The notes beneath the pieces were generated by a model. It was not told the DNA's origin. It searched no databases and saw nothing but the letters and a program-made list of their open reading frames with translations. The position numbers and the translations under genes were made by a program. Shown one piece after another: positions 14,404 through 23,947 of a DNA stretch of 24,139 bases. The stretch comes from Nanobdellota archaeon (GTDB taxonomy: Archaea > Nanobdellota > Nanobdellia > Parvarchaeales > Parvarchaeaceae), in contig JAKASS010000014.1 in NCBI GenBank assembly GCA_021818905.1, forward strand, positions 1 to 24,139, given 5' to 3'. Each line of letters opens with the position of its first letter. Positions within the stretch are counted from its first letter, which is position 1.

Positions 14404-15036
14404 ATGATACCGGAGCATGCTAGACGAGTCTTTAAGGGCGAGATATTAGAAGTTTACACTTGGGACCAGGAACTTTTTGATGGATCACATTCTACTTTTG
14501 AGAGGATAAAAAAGGTAGACGGCGTTGTCATAATTGCTACTACTGATAAAAATAAAATACTAGTCGTAAGAAATGAACAGCCGACACACAAGACCTTTGT
14601 AGGGTTGATTGGCGGCATGGTAAATCACGGAGAAAGACCTGTAGACGCCGCAAAGCGCGAACTTCTTGAAGAAGCCGGGTACTCTTCCGACGATTGGGAA
14701 CTTCTTAAGATTTATCATCCGGAATCGAATATGATGGTTTATTCAACTTACCTATTAGTAGCTAGGAACTGTTTGAAAGTCGGGGGCCAGAATCTGGACC
14801 CAGGCGAAAAGATAAAAGTCTTTAAGGTAACATTTGGCGGATTCAAGAAAGTGCTGGAAAGAAACGCGGTAAAGCAGGGCTACATCGCTTTGGAACTTTA
14901 TTATATCACAAAAATCAAGAAATTAAGCGATTCTCTTAAGAATAAGATTTTCGGAAGAGCCAAATCTAACCCATTAAAAATAGACGAGTTTGCACTACCA
15001 AAATTTGACGACTCTATTTTCAGACCCGCGGATTAA
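14404..15036 (+). CDS. Nudix hydrolase, ADP-ribose pyrophosphatase-like
   Basis: A 210-residue protein with a perfect Nudix box G-x5-E-x7-REL-x-EE-x-G-Y (G71, E77, R85-E86, E89-E90, G92). The segment before it, IATTDKNKILVVRNEQPTHK, resembles ADP-ribose pyrophosphatases, which split nucleoside-diphosphate sugars into NMP and sugar phosphate. The exact substrate cannot be read from the sequence. The C-terminus carries about 60 extra residues ending in FDDSIFRPAD. Its stop codon overlaps the convergent end of alaS by 4 bp. Confidence 0.88.
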   Translation: MIPEHARRVFKGEILEVYTWDQELFDGSHSTFERIKKVDGVVIIATTDKNKILVVRNEQPTHKTFVGLIGGMVNHGERPVDAAKRELLEEAGYSSDDWELLKIYHPESNMMVYSTYLLVARNCLKVGGQNLDPGEKIKVFKVTFGGFKKVLERNAVKQGYIALELYYITKIKKLSDSLKNKIFGRAKSNPLKIDEFALPKFDDSIFRPAD

Positions 15037-17630
15037 TCGTGTCCGAATAAGAAGTCGCCCTTTTCCGAGACCTCTTTGTATATCTTAGACAGGATTTTCT
15101 TGGTTTCTTCGCTTTTTGGGTAGGCTAAACCGATCTTCTCGGCTTTTAGTACGACATTTTTGTTTCCTAATCGCCCTTTTACAGAATCAAGGCTTTTCAT
15201 CAATATTCCGAGGTTATCAAGTTTAGTTTCTATTTCGACTGGGTCGGCATAAGAAGCCACAGCAGATGCTGATATTCTCTCCGCTTCGGCCTTTTCGTAA
15301 AGCTCTCTAAAATGTTTTGATTCCGAGAAAAATCTCTCAGCCGTCTTATATACCTCTTCTTGTTTTACACCCCAGAGTCCCATCAATTCCTTGACAAGAT
15401 CATCGAGTTCTTGGACATGTTTAAGTGCGGGCTTGTCTGCCATAAATGTCAACCTGACTACACCATCTTGTATTCGCTCAGCTTTTATAATCTTGATGAA
15501 GTTTACATCGCCGGTCCTATGGCAATGCAGACCGCCGCAGGCCTCTACGTCATATCCGGCGATCTCTACTATTCTTAAAGTCGCGTTAGGTATCGCACCG
15601 CCTTGGTATATACTCATCCCATATTTCATTTCCGCCGCGGTCCTGTCCATCAATTTCACTGTCATCTCCAGATTCTTGCTAACGGTTTCATTTGCTACTC
15701 TTTCTATTTCCTCAAGCTGTCCCCTGGATAATCTATCATAATACGTAATGTCCAAATGCGCTTTGTCAACGTCTTTTTCCGCCCCGTTCTGGTAAACGAA
15801 ATCCCCAAGAACGATCCTAGCTGCGCGGTTTACTATGTGGGTCGCGGTATGGTGTTTCCTCAAGATTTCTCTTCTTACGCCGTCTACTTCAAGAGATACG
15901 GTCTTACCGACAGCGTCTTTAATAGCCTGATCAAGGTAATGCATTATTACGTTGTCTTTTGTTTGCACATCTATGACTTTTATCCCGTTAATCGTACCCC
16001 TATCCGGTTTCTGACCGCCCATCTCTGGATAAAATATAGTTTTATCCAAGACTATTAAGTCTGGTTTTATCTTTTTTATTATCTTTGCCTTAGTATTAAG
16101 CAAGTTTTCATCGTAGAACAATTTTTCCGTTTCTTTTAAACCCTTTATTTCTGTATCGTCTTCCTTTTCCGCGCCGAGTTTTATTTTATTTATATCGGTA
16201 TAGAACCTCTCAGGTAAAGATACTTTTTTGCCTTCTAATTCAGCTTGGTAACGGATGTCGTCTATAGTTATTCCTTTTGATTCGTAGAGGGTCTTCATCT
16301 CACTTTCTTCGACTTTGCCGGCTTTTATTATGGAAGAAACGGTCTTAAAATTTCGCTCTTTAAATTCGTTGAATCTTTCCTTTTCTTTGTTTATGACTTT
16401 TGATATATCAAAGTCATTTAGTTCTGTGAACCATGATCCAAATTCCTTTTTATGTTCAGCTATCACATCGTTTAAATCGACATCCCATCTGTTCTTTGCG
16501 ATCATAAGCAATGCGCGCCTTAGGATGTTCCTTAGATTGTATCCCCCCCCCACGTTACTTGGTAAGGCCCCGTCGTGCATCGAAACAAGCAGGGTCCTTG
16601 TGTGGTCGACTATCGAATAAACGGCCTGCATTTTCTCTAACATATCATTTATCTCTTTATACTCTAAACCAGTTTCTTTGGCAAGAGAATTTATCGCAGC
16701 CGATATGCGTTTTTCTTCAAAATCGAATTTCCCAAGAAATTTGTATACTTTTCTTATAAGCGCTTCGTCATAATCCACGCCAACGGCATTTTTTACAAAG
16801 TCAAGCGTTTTCGGGAATATGGCTTCGGATATCGTCGGCGTCCCCTGACTTATCCACGCCCAACGATCAAGACCCGCCCCCATATCTATGGTTTTAGATT
16901 CTAATTCTTTCAAGCTGCCGCGTTCAATAGAATATCTCATATATACTTGGTTACCCAATTCAGCGCCCCCAGCAAAGAACTCTAAGGAATTACCAGCGTA
17001 GCCCGCGCCGACCCACGCGTCTTCTACGAATGTGATGTCATTCTTGTTTAATCTCAATCCATCAGTAAGCCATTTGTTTATGTAAATTATGGCTTCATTA
17101 TCAAAATATGATTTTGTCTTATTGGTATTAAATGCGGCTTGCTCGGCCATTACAAAGCTCGTTAAGTGTCTACCAGACAAACCTACGTTGTTTATGTCGT
17201 TGAATCTCAAACATATCTGCGGGATGACAAGGGGGTTTGCAGGGGGCTCTGCCACCCCCTTTATAACGTAAGGCGCAAAGTCGTCTATAGCGGCTTCTAC
17301 AAAATAGATATCGTTTCTCCAACGAGCGACAACAGGGTATCTTTTTATCTCTTTGTGCCCGGATTCTTCGAACATCTTTGCGAATTTTTCCCATATCTCA
17401 TGGTAACCATATTTAGCGACGGTCATTCTTCTGTCGATGAAAGTATATTCTCCTATGCAGGAAACGTCGCCGCAGACATCTCTCTCTTGGTAACTCCAGA
17501 AATGTTTACAACAAACCTTGCATTTATAACGGTACAGCCCAAGTTCTTTTAATGACTTTACCGGTACAAGTTCATTAGGGTCCTTTTCTATCTTGGCTTT
17601 TATCAGCTTTTCTACGTCGCTTTTCTCCAT
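15033..17630 (-). CDS. alaS: Alanyl-tRNA synthetase
   Basis: An 865-residue class II synthetase of the archaeal type. The N-terminal zinc site is visible in C37, C40, C53 and C58 (CKVCCKHFW, then DVCGDVSC), a feature of archaeal AlaRS. The catalytic core follows, with AGNSLEFFAGGAELGNQVYM near residue 215 and DMGAGLDRWAW near 250. The editing domain has HHTATH (about 590) and ACGGLHCHRTG (about 695), the zinc-bound proofreading centre that clears Ser and Gly from tRNA-Ala. The end is a helical oligomerisation region. A C-run sits at about 16544-16552 within the frame, which stays open. The gene is divergent from tRNA-His. Confidence 0.96.
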   Translation of the reverse strand: MEKSDVEKLIKAKIEKDPNELVPVKSLKELGLYRYKCKVCCKHFWSYQERDVCGDVSCIGEYTFIDRRMTVAKYGYHEIWEKFAKMFEESGHKEIKRYPVVARWRNDIYFVEAAIDDFAPYVIKGVAEPPANPLVIPQICLRFNDINNVGLSGRHLTSFVMAEQAAFNTNKTKSYFDNEAIIYINKWLTDGLRLNKNDITFVEDAWVGAGYAGNSLEFFAGGAELGNQVYMRYSIERGSLKELESKTIDMGAGLDRWAWISQGTPTISEAIFPKTLDFVKNAVGVDYDEALIRKVYKFLGKFDFEEKRISAAINSLAKETGLEYKEINDMLEKMQAVYSIVDHTRTLLVSMHDGALPSNVGGGYNLRNILRRALLMIAKNRWDVDLNDVIAEHKKEFGSWFTELNDFDISKVINKEKERFNEFKERNFKTVSSIIKAGKVEESEMKTLYESKGITIDDIRYQAELEGKKVSLPERFYTDINKIKLGAEKEDDTEIKGLKETEKLFYDENLLNTKAKIIKKIKPDLIVLDKTIFYPEMGGQKPDRGTINGIKVIDVQTKDNVIMHYLDQAIKDAVGKTVSLEVDGVRREILRKHHTATHIVNRAARIVLGDFVYQNGAEKDVDKAHLDITYYDRLSRGQLEEIERVANETVSKNLEMTVKLMDRTAAEMKYGMSIYQGGAIPNATLRIVEIAGYDVEACGGLHCHRTGDVNFIKIIKAERIQDGVVRLTFMADKPALKHVQELDDLVKELMGLWGVKQEEVYKTAERFFSESKHFRELYEKAEAERISASAVASYADPVEIETKLDNLGILMKSLDSVKGRLGNKNVVLKAEKIGLAYPKSEETKKILSKIYKEVSEKGDFLFGHD

Positions 17631-17700
17631 AAATTTTAAGTAGATAAGGATTTAATGCAGAAACAGTTATTTATGTGTTTGTTGGTTAATTAGATATCAT

Positions 17701-17787
17701 GGCCGCGATAGTTTAGCTCGGTAGAACAATAGGCTGTGGCTGAAAAGCAGAACCCTGTAAACGGGGGTCCAAATCCCTCTCGCGGCC
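17701..17787 (+). tRNA. tRNA-His (GUG) with a 13-nt intron
   Basis: The encoded G-1 (17701) pairs with C73 (17787), the tRNA-His identity pair, on top of a perfect 7-bp acceptor stem (GCCGCGA/TCGCGGC). The D arm is GTTT/GAAC, the anticodon stem ATAGG/CCTGT after intron removal, and the T stem GGGGG/CCCTC around TCCAAAT. Anticodon GTG is at 17736-17738. CCA is not encoded. TTATTTATG at about 17667-17675 is a likely promoter TATA box. Confidence 0.92.
17740..17752 (+). other. 13-nt tRNA intron at position 37/38
   Basis: The intron CTGAAAAGCAGAA makes a compact bulge-helix-bulge with the anticodon loop. C32-U35 (CTGT) pairs with intron GCAG to form the 4-bp central helix, flanked by 3-nt bulges GG|C and AA|C cut after their second base. 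This is the canonical archaeal position for splicing by the tRNA endonuclease. Confidence 0.8.
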
Positions 17788-17926
17788 CTTAATTTTAATC
17801 TCCGATTTAGCAAGCGTGCAATCTAATTTACTGCCGCTTTTTTGTAAACTATTTATTTCCGCTCCCTTCGCAAATCCAACAATTATACGGCGAGAGGATC
17901 GCAGGGAAACCGATAAACGGGGTGGT

Positions 17927-18088
17927 CTAACATCGGTAGCGTATTGGCCGCTTAATGACACAACAAAAGATTTTAGCGGCAACGGAGATACTGGCACGTC
18001 GATAAACACCATATTTACTACAAATTATCTATGGATTTAGCCGGGCACTAAATTTTCGAATGCATTTGATGCGGATAAAGAAGCGTAA
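17927..18088 (+). pseudogene. Remnant of a LamG/concanavalin-like surface-protein domain
   Basis: One frame reads SVAYWPLNDTTKDFSGNGDT, then further to an in-frame TAG at 18038, and continues in the same frame as PGTKFSNAFDADKEA before a TAA at 18086. The W-P-L-N-D...D-x-SGNG-x-x-G-T and G-x-x-x-x-NAF-D pattern is the start of LamG-type domains found in large archaeal surface proteins. Only about 50 residues survive, with an internal stop and no start site. The rest of 17788-18137 shows no gene. Confidence 0.6.
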
Positions 18089-18137
18089 AAAATAAAAGCA
18101 ATACTTTTATTCTCAAAAATCCAGAAGAATTTAGAGT

Positions 18138-21100
18138 ATGGAGGAGCAAGAGTATTTCAAAGAACTTTCTGATGAAGTTTTAAGAGAATATGAATTGATA
18201 GGAAAGATTAAAAAAATAAAAATACCGTTAGCTACAGACGTTGGCGCGAGGATAGAAGGTCTTCTTTCGGTTATAAACCATAATCTTTTGGGGGGTGGAC
18301 TGGCAGAATTCATAAGAGAATCCGAGAAAAAATATTCTCCAAATGATTGGCGTGTCGCGATAGATAGTGCGATAGCGACTGCAAATTCTAAGTTCGTAAA
18401 GTTTGAGGATCAGCACGCCGCGATAGAAATGGGTATACGTGTCGGTCTAGCATACATAACTTCCGCGATAGTTTCGGCTCCTTTAGAAGGCTTCGTAAAA
18501 GCCGAGTTCAAACAAAGAAAAGATGGACAGGAATACATAGCTTGCCACTTCGGTGGCCCGATAAGAGGCGCCGGCGGCACTGCGGCAGCATCGGTTCTTG
18601 TAATAGCAGATGCTCTTAGGGTTGCTTTTAATCTAGGAAAATATGACCCGGAAGAAGGAGAAATAAACCGCGCAAAAGTCGAAGCCACGGATTATAATGA
18701 TTACGAAGCAAGACTACAGTACTTCCCGAATATAAACGAAATAGACTTCTTGGTCAGGAACCTGCCGATAGAGATAGACGGTGACCCTACGACGGATAGG
18801 GAAGTTTCGGCTTACAAAAACCTCTCTAGGATAAAAACCAATAGGATACGCGGCGGAATGTGTCTTGTCCTTTGCGAGGGCATAGCTCAGAAAGCAGCTA
18901 AAGTGAACAAAATGATAAAAGCCTTCGGGGACGCATACGGCATCGCGGAAGATTTTAAGTTCCTTTCAGCCTACATAGAGTTAAAAGAAATAGAACACGC
19001 AAGCAAAAAAGAAAAATCAGAAGCCACGGAAAGCAAGGTTTTACCGAATTATAGGTACCTCGAAGAACTTGCAGCGGGCAGACCAGTATTTTCTTATCCC
19101 CTTCGGAGCGGTGGTTTTAGGCTTAGATATGGACGCAGTAGAACATCCGGATTTGCCGCAGCATCGATTAATCCGATTACAAATATAATTTTCTATAATT
19201 TTATAGCTACCGGATCCCAGTTAAGGGTCGAATTACCCGGTAAGGCCTGTGCGGTTACTCCCTGCTCTACCATCGAAGGCCCGATAGTAAGATTGGCTGA
19301 CGGTTCTGTGAGAAAGCTAAGGACAACGAAAGAGGCGGAGCTACTGTTGCCTAAAATATCCGAGATATTATACGTAGGCGACATACTTTTCAACTACGGC
19401 GATTTTTCTGAACAAGGACACCTGCTTATGCCCTCGCCTTTCGTTGAAGAATGGTGGAATGAAATATTGGAGAGAAAAGGCGAGGAAGCCATAAGAGAAA
19501 GTAAAAAATTGCGTTCTTACAGCGATTATGCGGTATTCTCCAAGAAATTTGGAATGCCATTGCATCCAAAATTCCTATATTTTTGGACCCAGATATCGCG
19601 GGATGAGCTTTATGCTTTGCTCGAAGCAGTTTACACCAAGGGGAAGGTCGGAATACAGGAAAAGATAAACGGGGAGAGCTCAAAGATACTGACTATTCCA
19701 AACGAGCCGCGGGCAAAAAGGGCATTGGAGGTTCTAGGTGTCGAGCATAAACTAATAAATGATGTAATAGTCGAAGATGCAGATGCGTTGTTAGGCACAC
19801 TGGCCTATTCCGTTTCCGGATTCGATAAGGCGATAAGTTTGTTCGAACAGTCTAGTAATAACCTAGAATTTCTTACGAACCTGTCAGGTTTGGAAATAAA
19901 GGATTCCGCCGGCACATTCATAGGCGGCAGGCTGGGTAGACCCGAAAAGGCAAAGATGAGAGAGATGGAGACAAATCCCAATGTTATATTTCCTATAGGT
20001 GCAAGCGGCGGAAATTCTAGAAACATAGTCGCAGCAGCAGAGAAAGGAGTCATAGAGGCAGAATACGGACTTTTTTATTGTCCAAATTGTAAGAAAGATA
20101 CCATCTATTCGGTTTGCCAAAATTGTGGTTCAGAAGTGAAAAGGTCATTCTATTGCAAGATCTGCATGTCGAAGACGGAAGAAAGATTCCACCACGGAAG
20201 GGAAACGTCAGGTAAAGCCAAGATCAAAATAAACCTTAAAGAATACTTAGAGCAGGCATTTTCTAAACTTTCCACGGAGCAGAGGCCGGCAAGCATAAAA
20301 GGCGTAAAGGGAGTATTCAATTCAACGGGGGCGATAGAGCCTCTTGAAAAAGGGATACTTAGATCTTTGTACGAGCTGAACGTAAACAAAGACGGGACTG
20401 TAAGGTTTGATGCGATAGAAGTTCCAATAACTCATTTTAAGCCGAAAGAAATAGAGACTAGCATAGAAACTTTAAGAAAATTAGGGTATACAAAAGACCT
20501 GTACGGGAAAGAGCTGTCAAACGACGAACAAATATTACAGCTAGCTCCACAGGACATAATACTTCCAACATATGGCGGCCCAGATGAGAATGGTGCAGAG
20601 GTCTTGATTAGAATTTCAAAATTCGTTGACGAGCTTTTATCAAAATACTATGAAAAAGAACCTATCATGAACGTCAAGACAAAAGAGGACTTGATTGGAA
20701 AAATCGTAGTTGGATTGGCGCCCCACACTTCATCAGGAATCGTTGGAAGAATAATCGGGTTTTCGGAGACTCAGGGATTTTTTGCCCACCCGTTTTTCCA
20801 CGCAGCCATGCGAAGAAACTGCGATGGCGACGAGGCGTCTTTGATGCTTTTGTCGGATATGCTTCTTAACTTCGACAGGGAACTATTGCCGGATACGAGA
20901 GGCGCAAGGTACATGGACTCGCCGCTGGTTCTTTCAATAAAATTAGATTTAAACAGCGTAGATTCGGAAGCTTACAATATAGACATCGTAGACAGGTACC
21001 CTCTAGAATTTTATGAAGCCACGCAATCATATGCCAAACCTTCCGACGTTAAAATAAAACAAGTAAAGAGCATCTTAAACCAGCCAAACGCCGCGATTCT

Positions 21101-21560
21101 TTTCACCCATGATACGGAGAACATAAACCACGGCATAAACGTATCGTCTTACAAAACACTAGAGACGATGCACGAAAAGGTCGCTTCCCAGATGAATTTA
21201 GAAGAAAAATTAAGGGCTGTGGAGCTTTCTGATATAGCCAGGATAATAATAGACAAACACTTCATAAAGGACATAAAGGGGAATCTGAGAAGATTTGGTA
21301 CGCAGGAATTCAGGTGCGTAAAATGCAATGAAAAATATAAGCGGATACCCTTAATAGGAAAATGTCCAAAATGTGGCGGCAATATCGTCCTTACTTCCAG
21401 CGAAGGGAACATAAAGAAATATCTCTACATGTCGCTAGAAATCGCTGAAAAATATAAAGTACAAAGTTATCTTAGAAACGAACTTTCTCTCCTTAAAGCC
21501 GAAATTGACGCTATATTTGGCGTTACCGTAAGCAAACAGATGTCCTTGGCAGCATTCTAA
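18138..21560 (+). CDS. polC: DNA polymerase D large (catalytic) subunit, DP2
   Basis: A 1140-residue protein, full length for DP2 and without an intein. Landmarks are GPIRGAGGTAAA (about 141-152), AVTPCSTIEGP (about 372), and the catalytic acids D896 and D898 in NCDGDEAS, which belong to the two-barrel core shared with RNA polymerase. A zinc cluster CPNC/CQNC/CKIC lies at about 646-676, and a second CVKC/CPKC at about 1059-1080. The C-terminus KQMSLAAF resembles a PCNA-binding box. PolD replicates DNA in most archaea outside the Crenarchaeota; its exonuclease partner DP1 is not in this window. Confidence 0.96.
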   Translation: MEEQEYFKELSDEVLREYELIGKIKKIKIPLATDVGARIEGLLSVINHNLLGGGLAEFIRESEKKYSPNDWRVAIDSAIATANSKFVKFEDQHAAIEMGIRVGLAYITSAIVSAPLEGFVKAEFKQRKDGQEYIACHFGGPIRGAGGTAAASVLVIADALRVAFNLGKYDPEEGEINRAKVEATDYNDYEARLQYFPNINEIDFLVRNLPIEIDGDPTTDREVSAYKNLSRIKTNRIRGGMCLVLCEGIAQKAAKVNKMIKAFGDAYGIAEDFKFLSAYIELKEIEHASKKEKSEATESKVLPNYRYLEELAAGRPVFSYPLRSGGFRLRYGRSRTSGFAAASINPITNIIFYNFIATGSQLRVELPGKACAVTPCSTIEGPIVRLADGSVRKLRTTKEAELLLPKISEILYVGDILFNYGDFSEQGHLLMPSPFVEEWWNEILERKGEEAIRESKKLRSYSDYAVFSKKFGMPLHPKFLYFWTQISRDELYALLEAVYTKGKVGIQEKINGESSKILTIPNEPRAKRALEVLGVEHKLINDVIVEDADALLGTLAYSVSGFDKAISLFEQSSNNLEFLTNLSGLEIKDSAGTFIGGRLGRPEKAKMREMETNPNVIFPIGASGGNSRNIVAAAEKGVIEAEYGLFYCPNCKKDTIYSVCQNCGSEVKRSFYCKICMSKTEERFHHGRETSGKAKIKINLKEYLEQAFSKLSTEQRPASIKGVKGVFNSTGAIEPLEKGILRSLYELNVNKDGTVRFDAIEVPITHFKPKEIETSIETLRKLGYTKDLYGKELSNDEQILQLAPQDIILPTYGGPDENGAEVLIRISKFVDELLSKYYEKEPIMNVKTKEDLIGKIVVGLAPHTSSGIVGRIIGFSETQGFFAHPFFHAAMRRNCDGDEASLMLLSDMLLNFDRELLPDTRGARYMDSPLVLSIKLDLNSVDSEAYNIDIVDRYPLEFYEATQSYAKPSDVKIKQVKSILNQPNAAILFTHDTENINHGINVSSYKTLETMHEKVASQMNLEEKLRAVELSDIARIIIDKHFIKDIKGNLRRFGTQEFRCVKCNEKYKRIPLIGKCPKCGGNIVLTSSEGNIKKYLYMSLEIAEKYKVQSYLRNELSLLKAEIDAIFGVTVSKQMSLAAF

Positions 21561-21587
21561 TCGCGTCTACTCTTGTGGCTGACAGGA

Positions 21588-22679
21588 TTAAAATTCATCT
21601 CTAAAATGCTCTAGGGAATTTTCAAGTTTTTCGAGCGCGTCCCTTAAAAGAACTTCTTTTACTACGCCGTCTACTTTTATATCCAATTTCTTTTTGCCGA
21701 ATGCAAGAAGATTAAGCTGGTATTTTCCAACTTTATCGTGGACTTTCTTAATGTGCAGTCTCATGCTTGTTATTCCGCCGACGTTAAAAAAGAAGCGTTC
21801 TCTCTTGTTTATCTCGCTTCTAGCCAACAGGATGAATTCGTAATCGTATTCTCCAGAAAGTTGTACATCTATGTTATCTCCTATGCTTTTGCCGCCCAGA
21901 ATGTCGAGAATCTTTAGCCTGCTCAGTATGCCCACCGGCTTTATATCGTTGTCAACTACAATAACGCCCTTGGTTTTTGTAGACAGCATCATCTCTAATG
22001 CCCTCCGTAGATTTAGCGTAAGAGATATCTGTGGAAGTTCTCTTCTCGATATTTCCATTACGTTCTTTTCCAGCCCGGCCACCTTATTTTGATCCTTGTC
22101 TTTTTTGGCGGTCTTTTTGCCGGCGAATGCAGCAAACGTGTATTTCATTATATCGGACAAGAATACCTGTCCTACGACCTTTCCGAAATTGTCTACTATG
22201 GGCAGACCGTCTATCCTGTTTATGGCTGCGAGCTTCTGGGCCTTCGCCAGCGTGTCCTCGGTCCTTAGTATCGGGAACTTCCTTATCACGACATCTTCTA
22301 CTTTGAGCGAATCAAAAATCCGGTTGTTTATCAGGAGCTTTATTATATCATAATCCGACACGATCCCTATCAATTTTGAATCTTCGTCAGTTATTGGCAG
22401 TGCTCCGATGCCGTTGACTTGCATTATCTTTATCACTCGGTCTATAGAGTCTTTCGGTGAAAGCGACGGCACGCGCCTTATGAATTTTTCTATTTTATCG
22501 GTCTTATTAGCGTTCCTGTCTACAAGGTCGTAATAAAGGAGGAGCCCGAAATATTTTTTCTTGGAGATGACAGGAAGTTCTTTTATTTCCTTCGTGTCCA
22601 TCAGGCTTATAACCGTGTTCATGCTGGCGGTTTTTTCTACAGAAATTACCTTCTTCGTCATTATCTTTGAAATATTCAT
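21588..22679 (-). CDS. Four-CBS-domain protein with an extra C-terminal alpha/beta domain
   Basis: A 363-residue protein with four CBS units (about 1-55, 60-120, 122-180 and 205-262). CBS pairs bind adenine nucleotides and act as energy sensors. The last 85 residues (RMHIKKVHDKVGKYQLNLLA, then DIKVDGVVKE and DALEKLENSLEHF) have the strand-strand-strand-helix rhythm and the D-x-x-x-A-L-x-x-L ending of S30AE/HPF ribosome-binding domains. That match is by eye only. The gene converges with polC across 27 bp. Alternative: a plain CBS regulator with a lineage-specific tail. Confidence 0.85.
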   Translation of the reverse strand: MNISKIMTKKVISVEKTASMNTVISLMDTKEIKELPVISKKKYFGLLLYYDLVDRNANKTDKIEKFIRRVPSLSPKDSIDRVIKIMQVNGIGALPITDEDSKLIGIVSDYDIIKLLINNRIFDSLKVEDVVIRKFPILRTEDTLAKAQKLAAINRIDGLPIVDNFGKVVGQVFLSDIMKYTFAAFAGKKTAKKDKDQNKVAGLEKNVMEISRRELPQISLTLNLRRALEMMLSTKTKGVIVVDNDIKPVGILSRLKILDILGGKSIGDNIDVQLSGEYDYEFILLARSEINKRERFFFNVGGITSMRLHIKKVHDKVGKYQLNLLAFGKKKLDIKVDGVVKEVLLRDALEKLENSLEHFRDEF

Positions 22680-22766
22680 AGCAACCCAATCAAATTATAC
22701 CTTCTTTAATCGCTCTCGGTAAATAAATATCTAATCATATTGGCGGGTAGGGCTTAAAGCTGAAAT

Positions 22767-23375
22767 TTATTGGTGTTCGGGCATCAGCGAAAGCCTGTAG
22801 ACCCCGGCTATAGCAGTCAAAATACCGACTACGATATAAGCCATGAACAAACCGAATGCTAGCGCCATTAAGAACGCATCGGTTCCGCTATAAGTGCCCA
22901 TGAACCCAAAAAGAGTGGCGACGGTATCGGAGGAGATAGGAACTACCGCCAGTATAGAGACCACGGCCGCCATGCTGAATATTATGGCAAAGATAGTTCC
23001 GTATAATACCGTCTTTCTATGTCTCGATCTGAAGTAAAACGCCGTCAGGAGCAGCATGGCTCCGCTTATCGCAGCCAGAGGGATAAATAACAGCGCCGCG
23101 TTTTTAACTGCCGCGGTCAAGCTTACGATAAACGCCGCAGCAGAAACACCAGACGTGTAGTTAGCGGTGCCGTTTCCATATTCAGCGACTAAAATCCGCT
23201 GAGCTTCGGAAAGGAAAGAGGCAGAATTGAACGTTATCGCGCTCCATGATACGTAGAGTATGAGTATGGCGGCGACAATCGCGCATATCCCGGCTATAAC
23301 GGCTAAAGAAAAGGTAAATTTCCAGTTAAGTACCCAGTGAGGTTTGGTATGGTGTTCGGATGCGGATTTTTCCAT
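22767..23375 (-). CDS. Four-helix membrane protein of unknown function
   Basis: A 202-residue protein with helices at about 20-43, 93-115, 122-145 and 166-192. A glycosylatable loop (46-90) lies between the first two and has the sequons NGT and NYT. The N-terminal ASEHHTKPHW contains histidines but no recognised motif. I do not know the family. ATATAAAAT (about 23396-23404) lies roughly 25 nt before the ATG, consistent with a leaderless transcript. It is flanked upstream by an IS insertion. Confidence 0.75.
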   Translation of the reverse strand: MEKSASEHHTKPHWVLNWKFTFSLAVIAGICAIVAAILILYVSWSAITFNSASFLSEAQRILVAEYGNGTANYTSGVSAAAFIVSLTAAVKNAALLFIPLAAISGAMLLLTAFYFRSRHRKTVLYGTIFAIIFSMAAVVSILAVVPISSDTVATLFGFMGTYSGTDAFLMALAFGLFMAYIVVGILTAIAGVYRLSLMPEHQ

Positions 23376-23440
23376 TTAACTATATCCTATTATATATATT
23401 TTATATGCCTACGATTTAAATAGTTTAATATCATTCTTTA

Positions 23441-23947
23441 GGCGTGTGCATAACTAGACCAGTAAATCTTTATTCTAAGCCGAACTATGACTGATACGTC
23501 GTCTAATATCGCTAAAAACAGGGTAGAAAGAAGTGGGGGCCGCCTTGACAAACGGAGTGGACCATATGACAAGGGATTGTCGCCCCCAGAAATGTGAGGT
23601 GATGATAGACCAGTTCAGCCTGCCCCCCATTCTCATCTGGAAAAGAAGCACCCCCCCGTCACGGACGGCGCGATACTATTCGACGAGCTCAATGTGATGC
23701 GCTACTACCAGAAAAAATGGAAGTCAAGAGTTGGATACGGGAAACGCTAGCTCGTCAAGTCGTTCTTTTCACCCTCAAACGACGCTTCAGGGAGCACGTA
23801 TGCTCCAGAAGGTGGAAGTCCGCGCAGAACAGGATAAGATCGAAGGCGATGCTTTACAACCGACTGATCGGCTGAGCGCAGCAGGAAAGAAAGTCCAAAG
23901 CAAGTCAGACGGAGCTAGGCTTATTTAATGGAGTTATGCACAAGTGT
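23441..23947 (+). mobile_element. Decayed 507-bp insertion sequence
   Basis: The ends GGCGTGTGCATAAC (23441-23454) and GTTATGCACAAGTGT (23933-23947) are inverted repeats. ATATCATTCTTTA is repeated exactly on both sides (23428-23440 and 23948-23960), a 13-bp target duplication. The GCGTGTGCAT ends match those of the elements at 4161 and 9840, so all three belong to one group. The inside holds a broken transposase frame much shorter than a complete gene. Confidence 0.85.
23487..23875 (+). pseudogene. Broken IS5-like DDE transposase
   Basis: From an ATG at 23487 one frame continues through a TGA at 23595 to AILFDELNVMRYYQKKWKSR and VGYGKR, where a TAG (23748-23750) replaces the tryptophan of the usual GYGKRW-x-VE motif. 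After it LVKSFFS is followed by a frameshift, and the next frame reads LKRRFREHVCSRRWKSAQNR then IRSKAMLYNRLIG and a TGA at 23873. GYG-RW-x-V-x-x-FFS...KR-x-F-x-E-x-V is the C-terminal signature of IS5-type transposases. Two stops, one frameshift and an internal deletion make it inactive. Confidence 0.75.

Noticed and set aside
23480-23940. Possible RNase P RNA or SRP RNA
   Set aside because: Bits such as GGAAAGAAAGTCC and several hairpins were suggestive, but the conserved cores are missing. The GYGKR/FFS/KRRF transposase signature plus terminal repeats and target duplications explain the region.
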